Shown here piece by piece: positions 24,742 through 33,790 of a DNA stretch of 64,000 nt. The stretch's first letter is position 1. Every line of letters begins with the position of its first letter. The position numbers and the translations under genes were made by a program. Below the pieces are notes generated by a model that worked only from the letters and a program-made list of their open reading frames with translations, ran no database searches and had not been told where the DNA came from. This DNA comes from Xanthomonas sp. DAR 35659 (lineage in GTDB: Bacteria > Pseudomonadota > Gammaproteobacteria > Xanthomonadales > Xanthomonadaceae), in the NCBI RefSeq assembly GCF_041242975.1, contig NZ_CP162488.1, positions 982,001 through 1,046,000 of the forward strand, given 5' to 3'.

Positions 24742-27096
24742 ATGAAGCGAACCTTCCGCCATCTCGTCGCCAGCGGCCAAGCCTGGTTGCGCACGCGGTG
24801 CGCAGTGCCGCCGCGCAGCCACGTTGCATTGCTCCTGATCTGTGCGTTGCTGGCGCCGGCCGCGCTCGCCGCAGCGGCGCCGGAGACACAAGGCGAAGCC
24901 GCGCGCGGTGTGCTGCTGCGCACGCTCGGCCCGGGTGCCGCCCGGCTGGCGCTGCAACGGCAACCGCGCGGCGATGGCAACGACTGGTACCAGGTCGCCG
25001 CCGAGGCCGGCACGCTGCGCGTGTCCGGCTCCTCGGAAGTGGCGCTGGCGCATGGCGCGTACAGCTATCTGCAATCGATCGGCGCCGCCTCGGTGAGCTG
25101 GGAGGGCAGCCGGATCGCGTTGCCTGCGGCCTACGCCGATTTCCGCGGGAAGCGCGTGGTCACCCCGTTCGCGTACCGCGCCTATCTCAACGTCTGCACC
25201 TACGGCTACACCACGCCGTGGTGGGACTGGGCGCGTTGGGAGCGCGAGATCGACTGGATGGCGTTGCACGGCATCGACATGCCGCTGGCGATGGAAGGCC
25301 AGGACTACGTGTGGCAGGCGCTGTGGCGCGAGTTCGGGGTGAGCGACGCGGATCTGGCGCAGTATTTCTCCGGCCCGGCATTCGCACCGTGGCAGCGCAT
25401 GGGCAACATCGAGGGCTACGACGCGCCGTTGCCGCAGCAATGGATCGACGACAAACATGCGCTGCAGCTGCGCATCCTGCAGCGCATGCGCGCGCTGGGC
25501 ATGAAGCCGGTGCTGCCGGCCTTCGCCGGCTACGTGCCGAAGGCGTTCGCGCAGGCGCATCCGCAGGCGCGCATCTACCGCATGCGCGCCTGGGAGGGTT
25601 TCCACGAGACCTACTGGCTGGATCCGGCCGATCCGCTGTTCGCGAAGATCGCCAAGCGCTTCATCCAGCTCTACGACCGCACCTACGGCAAGGGCACCTA
25701 TTACCTGGCCGACGCGTTCAACGAGATGCTGCCGCCGATCGCGGCTGACGGCAGCGACGCGCGCCTGGCCAGCTACGGCGACAGCACCGCCAACTCCGCC
25801 AAGACCGCGCCGCCTGAGGTGCCGCCGGCGCAGCGCGACAAGCGCCTGGCCGACTACGGCCGTGCGCTCTACGCCTCGATCCAGCGCGCCAACCCGGACG
25901 CGGTGTGGGTGATGCAGGGCTGGCTGTTCGGCGCCGACCGCCATTTCTGGACGCCGCAGGCGATCGCCGCGTTCCTGCGCGACGTGCCCAACGACAAGCT
26001 GCTGGTGCTGGACATCGGCAACGATCGCTATCCGGGCACCTGGAAGCTGTCCGACGCCTTCGACGGCAAGCAGTGGATCTACGGTTACGTGCACAACTAC
26101 GGCGGCAGCAATCCGGTGTACGGCGACCTGGCGTTCTATCGCGACGACCTGCGCGCGCTGCTCGCGGACAAGGACAGGCAGCAACTGGTCGGCTTCGGCG
26201 CATTCCCCGAAGGCCTGCACAACAATTCGGTGATCTACGAATACATGTACGCACTGGCCTGGGGCGGGCAGGAACGTTCGCTGCAGGACTGGCTCGGCGA
26301 GTACACCCGCGCCCGCTACGGGCACACGTCGCCGGCGCTGCTTGCGGCCTGGGAGGATTTGCAGGCGTCCGTGTTCTCGACCCGCTACTGGACGCCGCGC
26401 TGGTGGCGCAGCCGCGCCGGCGCCTACCTGCTGTTCAAACGGCCGACGCTGGACATCGGCGAATTCGAGGGCGCGTCCGGCGATCCGCCGCGCCTGCGCC
26501 GTGCGCTGGAGCGACTCCTGGCATTGGCGCCGGACTATGCCGATGCGCCGCTGTACCGCTACGACCTGGTCGACTTCGCCCGCCACTACGCGACCGGCCG
26601 CGTGGACGCGCAGTTGCAGCAGGCCGTGGCCGCCTACAAGCGCGGCGATGTCGCGGCCGGCGACGCCGCCTTTGCCCGTGTGCAGGCGGCGGTGCGGCAG
26701 CTCGACGGCCTGGTCGGCGGCCAGCAGGAAACCCTGTCGAGCTGGCTCGGCGATGCCGCCGGCTACGCGAAGACGCCGCAGGACGCCGCCTACTATCGGC
26801 GCGACGCCAAGGCGCAGATCAGCGTGTGGGGCGGCGAGGGCAATCTCGGCGACTACGCATCCAAGGCCTGGCAGGGGATGTACGCCGACTATTACCTGCC
26901 GCGCTGGGCGCTGGCGATGCAGGCGCTGCGCGCGGCCGCGGTCGGCGGCGGCCGCGTGGACGAGGCCGCGTTGCAGCAGCGCTTGCGTGCCTGGGAGCGG
27001 GACTGGGTGGCGCGCGAGACCACGTACACGCGGCAAGCGCCGGCCGACCCGGTCGCCGCGGTGCGCACCCTGCTGCGCCAGGTCGATGCCCCATGA
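24742..27096 (+). CDS. Alpha-N-acetylglucosaminidase (GH89, NAGLU family)
   Basis: 784-residue enzyme that removes terminal alpha-linked GlcNAc. A signal peptide or anchor lies near residues 28-46. The GH89 hallmarks are YRAYLNVCTYGYTTPWWDWARWEREIDWMALHGID (split over about 150-185), the catalytic Glu328 in YYLADAFNEM, and Glu490 in GAFPEGLHNN. An N-terminal alpha/beta domain (about 50-130) and a C-terminal helical domain complete the usual NAGLU form. The stop overlaps the nagX start as ATGA, tying alpha-GlcNAc release to import. Alpha-GlcNAc occurs in mucin and heparan-type glycans as well as some bacterial polymers, so the natural substrate is open. Confidence 0.92.
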   Translation: MKRTFRHLVASGQAWLRTRCAVPPRSHVALLLICALLAPAALAAAAPETQGEAARGVLLRTLGPGAARLALQRQPRGDGNDWYQVAAEAGTLRVSGSSEVALAHGAYSYLQSIGAASVSWEGSRIALPAAYADFRGKRVVTPFAYRAYLNVCTYGYTTPWWDWARWEREIDWMALHGIDMPLAMEGQDYVWQALWREFGVSDADLAQYFSGPAFAPWQRMGNIEGYDAPLPQQWIDDKHALQLRILQRMRALGMKPVLPAFAGYVPKAFAQAHPQARIYRMRAWEGFHETYWLDPADPLFAKIAKRFIQLYDRTYGKGTYYLADAFNEMLPPIAADGSDARLASYGDSTANSAKTAPPEVPPAQRDKRLADYGRALYASIQRANPDAVWVMQGWLFGADRHFWTPQAIAAFLRDVPNDKLLVLDIGNDRYPGTWKLSDAFDGKQWIYGYVHNYGGSNPVYGDLAFYRDDLRALLADKDRQQLVGFGAFPEGLHNNSVIYEYMYALAWGGQERSLQDWLGEYTRARYGHTSPALLAAWEDLQASVFSTRYWTPRWWRSRAGAYLLFKRPTLDIGEFEGASGDPPRLRRALERLLALAPDYADAPLYRYDLVDFARHYATGRVDAQLQQAVAAYKRGDVAAGDAAFARVQAAVRQLDGLVGGQQETLSSWLGDAAGYAKTPQDAAYYRRDAKAQISVWGGEGNLGDYASKAWQGMYADYYLPRWALAMQALRAAAVGGGRVDEAALQQRLRAWERDWVARETTYTRQAPADPVAAVRTLLRQVDAP

Positions 27097-28247
27097 GTGC
27101 CGCGTCCGTGACCATTCCCGCCGCCGCGCCGCCGCGCGAGCGCTTCCTGTCGCTGGACGTGTTCCGCGGCCTGACCATCTTCCTGATGATCCTGGTCAAC
27201 ACGCCGGGCGCCGGCGCCGATGCGTTCGTGCAGCTGCGCCACGCACCCTGGTTCGGCTTCACCGCGGCCGACCTGGTGTTCCCGTCGTTCCTGTTCGCGG
27301 TCGGCAACGCGATGAGTTTCGCGCTGGACCGCGGCCAGCCGCTGGGCGCGTTCCTGCGCCGGGTCGGCAAGCGCAGCGCGCTGATCTTCCTGCTCGGGTT
27401 CCTGATGTACTGGTTTCCGTTCGTGCACCAGGGCGCCGATGGCCACTGGAGCCTCACCGCGATCGACCAGACCCGGGTGCCGGGCGTGCTGCAGCGCATC
27501 GCGCTGTGCTACGCGCTGGCCGCGCTGCTGTGCCGCTGGCTGCCGCCGCGCGGGCTGCTGGTCGCCTGCGTGGCGCTGCTGCTCGGCTACTGGGCGGCGC
27601 TGTACCTGTGGGGTCAGCCGGGTGCGGAACTGAGCAAGCTCGGCAACGCCGGCACGCGCCTGGACCTGTGGTTGCTGGATCCGGCGCAGCTGTACCGCAA
27701 GGACGGCGGCTTCGATCCGGAAGGCCTGCTCGGCACGCTGCCGGCCACGGTCAATGTCATCGCCGGCTACCTGACCGGCCTGTACGTGCGCCGCGCCGGC
27801 AAGCAGGCGCGCACGGTGCGCTGGCTGCTGCTGGCTGGCATCGCGCTGAGCTTGCTGGCCCTGGCCTGGCAGCCGTGGTTCCCGCTGGCCAAGAAGCTGT
27901 GGACCGGCTCGTTCGTGCTGCTGACCGTGGGCCTGGACCTGCTGTTGCTGGGCGCGTTGCTGTGGGCGATCGAGGTGCGCCAGTGGCGCGCGGGCAGCGG
28001 CTTCTTCACCGTGCTCGGACGCAATCCGCTGGCGATCTATCTGTTCTCCGAGCTGTTCGTGATCAGCCTGCGGCTGATCCCCGTCGGGGCCAGCGGCATG
28101 GACCTGTACCAATGGGTGGGCATCGCGATGTTCCAGCGGCTGCTGCCCGGTCCCTGGGGCAGCCTGGCCTGTGCGCTGGCCTACACCCTGGTGTGCTGGG
28201 CGGTGGGCTGGTGGATGGACCGGCGGCGGCTCTACCTGCGGCTCTGA
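27093..28247 (+). CDS. nagX: NagX-like membrane protein (HGSNAT/DUF5009 family)
   Basis: 384-residue protein with about ten membrane helices. The N-terminal RFLSLDVFRGLTIFLMILVNTPG with the conserved Asp-Val-Phe-Arg-Gly and the following FTAADLVFPSFLFAVG are diagnostic of the family that includes human heparan-alpha-glucosaminide N-acetyltransferase. In Xanthomonas and Shewanella the gene accompanies GlcNAc uptake genes and is thought to act at the inner membrane on GlcNAc or its oligomers; the precise activity is not settled. It overlaps the GH89 gene by 4 nt. Confidence 0.85.
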   Translation: MSAASVTIPAAAPPRERFLSLDVFRGLTIFLMILVNTPGAGADAFVQLRHAPWFGFTAADLVFPSFLFAVGNAMSFALDRGQPLGAFLRRVGKRSALIFLLGFLMYWFPFVHQGADGHWSLTAIDQTRVPGVLQRIALCYALAALLCRWLPPRGLLVACVALLLGYWAALYLWGQPGAELSKLGNAGTRLDLWLLDPAQLYRKDGGFDPEGLLGTLPATVNVIAGYLTGLYVRRAGKQARTVRWLLLAGIALSLLALAWQPWFPLAKKLWTGSFVLLTVGLDLLLLGALLWAIEVRQWRAGSGFFTVLGRNPLAIYLFSELFVISLRLIPVGASGMDLYQWVGIAMFQRLLPGPWGSLACALAYTLVCWAVGWWMDRRRLYLRL

Positions 28248-28271
28248 CCCGGCGTGCACGGTCGGCGAATT

Positions 28272-28287
28272 GGTACTATATTGGACC
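28272..28287. promoter_or_regulatory. Imperfect palindrome in the nagQ leader, candidate NagQ operator
   Basis: GGTACTATATTGGACC is symmetric at 12 of 16 positions and lies 32 bp before the nagQ start. The overlapping GAATTGGT (28267-28274) also occurs twice in the TonB-receptor leader. GntR proteins of the HutC type bind such short palindromes and often regulate themselves. Confidence 0.5.
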
Positions 28288-28318
28288 TAACGACTTCCTG
28301 CGGTCCGGAGCAAGCACG

Positions 28319-29074
28319 ATGACCAAGCCCAAGCCGCAGACCGATCCCAGACTGGCGGGGCTGGCCGTGGACCCGAGCGCGCCGACCCCGCTGTACCTGC
28401 AACTGGCGAGCAAGCTGGTGGACGCGATCAAGGGCGGTCAGTGGAAGCCGGGCGAGGCGTTGCCGGCCGAGCGCCAGTTGTGCGAGCAACTGCAGGTGTC
28501 GCGGGTGACCCTGCGCCAGGCGGTGGATGCGCTGGTCGAACAGGGCCTGGTCTCGCGCCGGCAGGGCGCGGGCACCTTCGTCACCTCGCACATCCAGCAC
28601 CAGCTCAGCGGCCTGGCCAGTTTCAGCGAAACCCTGCGGATGAAGGGCCTGGAGCCGGGCACGCGCTGGCTGGAACGGCGCATCCGCCCGGCGCATGGCG
28701 AGGAAATCCTGCGCCTGGGCCTGTCGCCGGACACGGTGGTGGCGGCGCTGACCCGCCTGCGCAGCGCCGACGGCCGGGTCATGGCCTACGAGAAGGCGGT
28801 GCTGCCGCAACGCATCGTGCCCGATCCGCAGGCGATCGGCGATTCGCTGTACGCTCACCTGGACGCGCACGGCCACCCGGTGGTGCGCGCGCTGCAGTAC
28901 TTCCGCGCGATCAATCTGCCGGCGCGGCTGGCCGGGCACCTGGGCATGAAGGAAGGCGAGGCGATCCTGCACGTGGTGCGGGTCGGCTACACCCGCGACG
29001 GCAGCGCGATCGAGTTGACCGACACCTATTGCCACAACGACTACTACGACTTCGTCGCCGAACTGCGACGCTGA
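28319..29074 (+). CDS. nagQ: GntR-family (HutC subfamily) regulator of GlcNAc genes
   Basis: 251-residue regulator. The winged helix-turn-helix at about 24-90 shows PLYLQLASKLVDAIKGGQW, LPAERQLCEQLQVSRVTLRQAVDAL and RRQGAGTFV. The effector domain (about 95-245) is of UTRA type, with the terminal YDFVAELRR. HutC-type members sense small sugar phosphates; GlcNAc-6-P or GlcN-6-P is the expected signal here. Position between nagX and nagP matches nagQ of Xanthomonas. The leader has its own gap of 71 bp and a palindrome, so it probably starts its own transcript and regulates itself and the receptors. Confidence 0.87.
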   Translation: MTKPKPQTDPRLAGLAVDPSAPTPLYLQLASKLVDAIKGGQWKPGEALPAERQLCEQLQVSRVTLRQAVDALVEQGLVSRRQGAGTFVTSHIQHQLSGLASFSETLRMKGLEPGTRWLERRIRPAHGEEILRLGLSPDTVVAALTRLRSADGRVMAYEKAVLPQRIVPDPQAIGDSLYAHLDAHGHPVVRALQYFRAINLPARLAGHLGMKEGEAILHVVRVGYTRDGSAIELTDTYCHNDYYDFVAELRR

Positions 29075-29112
29075 TCGCCGATCCTTCGCGCCCTCCCGGA
29101 GCACGCCCGCCC

Positions 29113-30378
29113 ATGACCACCGCACGGCCCGCCAGTCCCTACGCCTCGATCGCCATCGTCGGTCTGCTGTTCTTCATTATGGGGTTCTTCACCTGGATCA
29201 ACGGGCCGTTGATCCTGTTCGCCAAGGTCGCCTTCAATGTCAGCGACACGTTCGCGTTTCTCATCCCGAGCGCGTTCTATATTTCCTACTTCTGCCTGGC
29301 ACTGCCTTCTTCGTTCATCCTGAAATTGACTGGGATGAAGAAGGGCCTGGCGCTGAGCCTGCTGATCCTGGCGATCGGCGCCGCTATCTTCGGCCAGTTC
29401 ACCAACGCCCGTTCCTACGTGGGCGCGGTGAGCGGCATCTTCATCATCGGCGGCGGCCTGGCCTTGCTGCAGACCGCGGTCAATCCGTACATCAGCATCC
29501 TCGGGCCGATCGACGGCGCGGCGCGCCGTATCGCGCTGATGGGTATCTGCAACAAGGTGGCGGGGGCGCTGGCCACGTATGGTCTGGCGAAGGTGGTCCT
29601 GCACGGCATGGAGGATTTTTCGACCCAGATCGAACAGGTGCTGCCGGCGCAGAAGGAACTGCTGTTGCAGGAGTTCGCTGGCCGCATCCATGGCCCCTAC
29701 ATGGCGATCGCCGGCGTGCTTGCCGTGCTTTCTGTGGCCATTCTGTTTTCGCCCCTGCCCGAGGTCAGCGCCGAGAAGGCGAACGCGTCGGTCTCCGACG
29801 AACGCAGCCGCGACAGCATCTTCGCTTTCCCGCACGTGTGGCTGGGCGCGTTGTGCATCTTCGTGTACGTCGGCGCCGAGGTGATGGCGGGCGATGCGAT
29901 CGGCATCTACGGCAACAGCCTCGGCCTCTCGCTCGATTACGCAAAGTATTTCACCATCGGCACGCTGGTATGCATGTTGGCGGGCTACCTGGTCGGACTG
30001 GTGCTGATTCCGAAGTACATCTCCCAGGAGAAGTACCTCTCCATTTCGGCATGCCTCGGCATCGTCTTTTCGCTGTGCGCGATGTTGACAGGCGGCTATG
30101 TTTCGGTGGCGTTCGTCGCGGCGCTCGGATTCGCCAATGCCATCATGTGGCCGGCCATTTTCCCGCTGGCCATCAAGGGGCTGGGCAAGTTCACCGAGAA
30201 GGGTGCTGCGCTGTTGATCATGGGCATCGTGGGCGGCGCCGCGGTTCCACAGCTGTTCGCTCATCTGAAGGAGTTCTTCGATTTCCAGCTGGTCTTCGCC
30301 GGCTTGATGATCGCCTGCTACCTGTACATCTTGTTCTTCGCGCTGCGCGGTCACCGCGTCGGCCAGGGCGCGCGGTGA
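29113..30378 (+). CDS. nagP: GlcNAc permease, FHS-type major facilitator
   Basis: 421-residue inner-membrane transporter with about twelve helices. It resembles the fucose/galactose/GlcNAc-proton symporter group: FFIMGFFTWINGPLILF in helix 1, GGLALLQTAVNPYIS, and GPIDGAARRIALMGICNKVAG, an FHS signature. It would take free GlcNAc into the cytosol with protons. It lies between nagQ and nagR, as in other Xanthomonas. Codon use is slightly less GC-biased than in the flanking genes (for example TTCTTCATTATG). Confidence 0.88.
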   Translation: MTTARPASPYASIAIVGLLFFIMGFFTWINGPLILFAKVAFNVSDTFAFLIPSAFYISYFCLALPSSFILKLTGMKKGLALSLLILAIGAAIFGQFTNARSYVGAVSGIFIIGGGLALLQTAVNPYISILGPIDGAARRIALMGICNKVAGALATYGLAKVVLHGMEDFSTQIEQVLPAQKELLLQEFAGRIHGPYMAIAGVLAVLSVAILFSPLPEVSAEKANASVSDERSRDSIFAFPHVWLGALCIFVYVGAEVMAGDAIGIYGNSLGLSLDYAKYFTIGTLVCMLAGYLVGLVLIPKYISQEKYLSISACLGIVFSLCAMLTGGYVSVAFVAALGFANAIMWPAIFPLAIKGLGKFTEKGAALLIMGIVGGAAVPQLFAHLKEFFDFQLVFAGLMIACYLYILFFALRGHRVGQGAR

Positions 30379-30416
30379 GCTGACGCGCTTTTCTCCAACT
30401 CGGCAAACTCATTCCA

Positions 30417-31484
30417 ATGCGTAGACCCACCATCAAAGACGTCGCCGAACGCGCACGGGTGTCGCTGAAGACCGTGTCGCGGGTCATCAACAACGAGCCG
30501 TCGGTGATGCAGGCCACGCGCGCGCGCGTGCTGCACGCCATCGCCGAACTGGACTACGAGCCGGATCCCTCGGCGCGCAACCTGCGCAGCGGCACCCCGT
30601 TCGTGATCGGGCTGGTGTACGACAACCCCAACCCGTACCACATCATCGGCGTGCAGAACGGCGTGCTCGCGGCCTGTCGCGAAACCGGCTTCGGCCTGCA
30701 GATCCATCCCTGCGATTCGACCTCGCCGATGCTGGCCGAGGAACTGGCCGAGTGGACCCAGCGCTCGCGCCTGGCCGGGCTGGTGCTGACCGCGCCGATG
30801 TCCGAGCGCCCGGACCTGGTCGCGGCGCTGGCCGCGCGCGGGATCAAGACGGTGCGCATCATCGCCGCCACCGAAGATCCGGCCGACGGTCCCTGCGTGT
30901 ACGTCGACGACCGCGACGCCGCCTACGAGATCACCGAGCATCTGATCCAGCTCGGCCACCAGCGCATCGGCTTCCTGTGGGGCGGCACCTCGCACCGCTC
31001 CAGCGGCGAGCGCTACGCCGGCTACGAGGCGGCGCTGAAGGACTACGGCATCACCCTGGACAAGCACCTGGTGATACCGGGCGACTACACCTTCGACGAC
31101 GGCTTTCGCGGCGCGCGGCGGCTGCTGGCGCTGCGCGAGCCGCCGACCGCGATCTTCGGTTCCAACGACGAGATCGCCGCCGGCGTGCTGGCCGCGGCCA
31201 AGTCGGCGGGCATGAACGTGCCCTACGACCTGTCCATCGCCGGCTTCGAGGACAGCCCGTTCTCGCGCCAGTCGTGGCCGGCGCTGACCACCGCCAAGCA
31301 GGCCACCGAGGACATCGCGCGCCACGCCGCGCGGCTGCTGATCAGCCAGTTGCGCAGCGATGCCTACGAAGAGCATCCGGCGCCGATGCGCAACCAGGGC
31401 TTCGTGCCGCAACTGGTGGTGCGCGGCTCCACCGCGCCGATGCAGCCGCAGTCGCGCCGTTCCCCTTCCCCCGATCCCACATGA
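30417..31484 (+). CDS. nagR: LacI-family regulator of GlcNAc utilisation
   Basis: 355-residue repressor. The N-terminal HTH reads TIKDVAERARVSLKTVSRVINNEPSVMQATRARV, with the hinge helix PSARNLRSG. The periplasmic-binding-protein-like core runs to about 340 (GIKTVRII, FGSNDEIAAGVL, GFEDSPFSRQSWPALTT). The place between nagP and nagB-II fits NagR of Xanthomonas. The stop overlaps the next start (ATGA), so regulator and enzymes share a message. GlcNAc-6-P or GlcN-6-P is the likely inducer. Confidence 0.88.
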   Translation: MRRPTIKDVAERARVSLKTVSRVINNEPSVMQATRARVLHAIAELDYEPDPSARNLRSGTPFVIGLVYDNPNPYHIIGVQNGVLAACRETGFGLQIHPCDSTSPMLAEELAEWTQRSRLAGLVLTAPMSERPDLVAALAARGIKTVRIIAATEDPADGPCVYVDDRDAAYEITEHLIQLGHQRIGFLWGGTSHRSSGERYAGYEAALKDYGITLDKHLVIPGDYTFDDGFRGARRLLALREPPTAIFGSNDEIAAGVLAAAKSAGMNVPYDLSIAGFEDSPFSRQSWPALTTAKQATEDIARHAARLLISQLRSDAYEEHPAPMRNQGFVPQLVVRGSTAPMQPQSRRSPSPDPT

Positions 31485-32521
31485 CCCTGCCCATGGCATT
31501 GCCCACCGAAACCGAGACCCTGATGTTCCGCGAAGCGGCGCAGACCGCCGATGTCGTCGCCGCGCAGTTCGCGCGCAACCACGCCGTGGTGAGCGCGCTG
31601 GCCGCCGCGCTGCGCGCCGATCCGCCGCCGTTCGTGGTCACCTGCGCGCGCGGCAGTTCCGACCATGCCGCGACCTATGCCAAGTACCTGTTCGAGACCC
31701 AGCTCGGGGTGGTCACCGCCTCGGCGTCGCCGTCGGTGGGCTCGGTGTACGAATCGCCGTTGCAGTTGCGCGGCGCGCTGTACCTGGTGATCTCGCAATC
31801 CGGCAAGAGCCCGGACCTGCTGCGCAATGCCGAGGCCGCCAAAGCGGCCGGCGCGCGCGTGGTGGCGCTGGTCAACGTCGAGGATTCGCCGCTGGCGCAA
31901 TTGGCCGACACGGTGATCGCTCTCGGCGCCGGTCCCGAGAAGAGCGTGGCCGCGACCAAGAGCTACCTGGCGTCGCTGTCGGCGATCCTGCAGCTCGGCG
32001 CGCACTGGAAGCACGATGCGGCGTTGCTCGCCGCGCTGGACGCGCTGCCGCAGGCGCTGCGCGCCGCCTGGGACGCCGATTGGCGCGCGCTCACCGATGG
32101 CCTGGTCGAGGCGCACAACCTGTTCGTGCTCGGCCGCGGCCTGGGCCTGGCGGCGGCGCAGGAAGCGGCGCTGAAGTTCAAGGAAACCTGCGGCCTGCAC
32201 GCCGAGGCCTACAGCTCGGCGGAAGTGAAGCACGGGCCGATGGCGCTGGTCGGTCCCGGCTTTCCGGTGCTGGCCTTCGCCCAGCCCGACGAGACCGGGC
32301 CCGGCACCCGCAGCCTGGCCGAGGAGTTCCGCGGCCGTGGCGCGCAGGTGTGGCTGGCCGGCGCCGACGGCGACCTGCCGCTGGTCGCCGCGCCGCACCC
32401 TGCTTGCGCGCCGCTGCTGACCATCCAGAGTTTCTACCGCGCGATCAACGCGCTGGCGCTGCGCCGCGGCTACAACCCGGATCTGCCGCCGCACCTGAAC
32501 AAAGTGACGGAGACGGTGTAA
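31481..32521 (+). CDS. nagB-II: Glucosamine-6-phosphate deaminase, SIS-domain type (NagB-II)
   Basis: 346-residue protein with two SIS domains (about 30-170 and 195-330): TCARGSSDHAATYAKYLFE, ISQSGKSPDLL, and LGRGLGLAAAQEAALKFKETC. AEAYSSAEVKHGPMAL is shared with the isomerase half of GlmS. No amidotransferase domain is present, which separates it from GlmS. It converts GlcN-6-P to fructose-6-P and ammonia. It overlaps nagR by 4 nt and nagA by 1 nt. Confidence 0.9.
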   Translation: MTLPMALPTETETLMFREAAQTADVVAAQFARNHAVVSALAAALRADPPPFVVTCARGSSDHAATYAKYLFETQLGVVTASASPSVGSVYESPLQLRGALYLVISQSGKSPDLLRNAEAAKAAGARVVALVNVEDSPLAQLADTVIALGAGPEKSVAATKSYLASLSAILQLGAHWKHDAALLAALDALPQALRAAWDADWRALTDGLVEAHNLFVLGRGLGLAAAQEAALKFKETCGLHAEAYSSAEVKHGPMALVGPGFPVLAFAQPDETGPGTRSLAEEFRGRGAQVWLAGADGDLPLVAAPHPACAPLLTIQSFYRAINALALRRGYNPDLPPHLNKVTETV

Positions 32522-33666
32522 TGACGACGACGGCGCTGCGCAACGCGCGCGTGCTCGGCGAGGACGGCTTCCTCGATGGCGTGAGCGTGCTGCTCGAAGG
32601 CGACCGGATCGCCGCCGTGCTCGACGACGGCGACGCGCGCGTGGCCGCGGCGTCGGCGCAGTTGGACCTGGGCGGCGGCACGCTGCTGCCCGGCTTCATC
32701 GACCTACAGGTCAATGGCGGCGGCGGCGTGCTGTTCAACAACCGCACCGACGTCGAGGCGCTGCGCCGCATCGGCCAGGCGCACCGCCGCTACGGCACCA
32801 CCTGCTATCTGCCGACGCTGATCAGCGACGACGCGGAGGTGATGCGCGCGGCGATCGCCGCCACCCGCCAGGCGCTCGCCGAGGGCGTGCCGGGCGTGCT
32901 CGGCATCCATCTGGAAGGCCCGTACCTGGCGCCGGCGCGCAAGGGCACCCACAACGTGGACAAGTTCCGCGTGCCCGATGCCGCCGAACTGGCGCTGGCC
33001 ACCTCGCTGGACAATGGCGTCACCCTGATCACGCTGGCGCCGGAGCGGGTGCCGGCCGACGGCATCCGCACCCTGGCCGCGGCCGGCGCCTACGTGTTCG
33101 CCGGGCACACCGCCGCCAGCTACGAAGAAGCGCGCGCCGGCCTGGACGCCGGCATCCGCGGCTTCACCCACCTGTACAACGCGATGTCGCCGCTGCAGGG
33201 GCGCGATCCCGGCGCGGTCGGCGCGGCGCTGGAGGATCGCGACGCCTGGTGCGGGATCATCGTCGACGGCGTGCACGTGCATCCGGCCAGCCTGCGCGTG
33301 GCGCTGGCGGCCAAGCCGCGCGGCAAGCTGTTCCTGGTCACCGACGCGATGCCGATGGTCGGCGCCGACAGCCCCAGCTTCGACCTGTACGGCGAGACCA
33401 TCACCGCCGTGGACGGCGTGGTGCGCAACGCCGCCGGGACCCTGGCCGGCTCGGCGCTGGACATGGCCAGCGCGGTGCGCAACACCGTGCAGTGGCTCGG
33501 TGTGGGCCTGGACGAGGCGGCGCGCATGGCCTCGCTTTACCCGGCGCAATGCGTGGGTATGGACGACCGTTACGGCCGCATCGCGGCGGGCTACCAGGCG
33601 GATCTGGTGCTGCTGGACGATGCGCTGCAGGTGCGGCGCACCTGGGTCGGCGGGGCGATGGAGTAA
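32521..33666 (+). CDS. nagA: N-acetylglucosamine-6-phosphate deacetylase
   Basis: 381-residue amidohydrolase that turns GlcNAc-6-P into GlcN-6-P. Metal and substrate motifs are LPGFIDLQVNGGGG, GIHLEGPYL, FAGHTAAS, GFTHLYNAMSPL and LVTDAMPMVG. The start ATG shares one base with the nagB-II stop (TAATG). Its final 78 bp (33589-33666) recur at 36521-36598 with 7 differences, so this 3' end is the left border of an inserted block. Confidence 0.93.
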   Translation: MTTTALRNARVLGEDGFLDGVSVLLEGDRIAAVLDDGDARVAAASAQLDLGGGTLLPGFIDLQVNGGGGVLFNNRTDVEALRRIGQAHRRYGTTCYLPTLISDDAEVMRAAIAATRQALAEGVPGVLGIHLEGPYLAPARKGTHNVDKFRVPDAAELALATSLDNGVTLITLAPERVPADGIRTLAAAGAYVFAGHTAASYEEARAGLDAGIRGFTHLYNAMSPLQGRDPGAVGAALEDRDAWCGIIVDGVHVHPASLRVALAAKPRGKLFLVTDAMPMVGADSPSFDLYGETITAVDGVVRNAAGTLAGSALDMASAVRNTVQWLGVGLDEAARMASLYPAQCVGMDDRYGRIAAGYQADLVLLDDALQVRRTWVGGAME

Positions 33667-33790
33667 AGGGGAGCGGTGTCGCCACGCGCCGCTTTTACGC
33701 AGCTGTGTTGTGCGCCATGCCGCATCGGCTGGCGACCTGACGGGTATAGCGCGGTTCCCTTGAGGAATTGATGACGCGGCCAGGCCGGTC

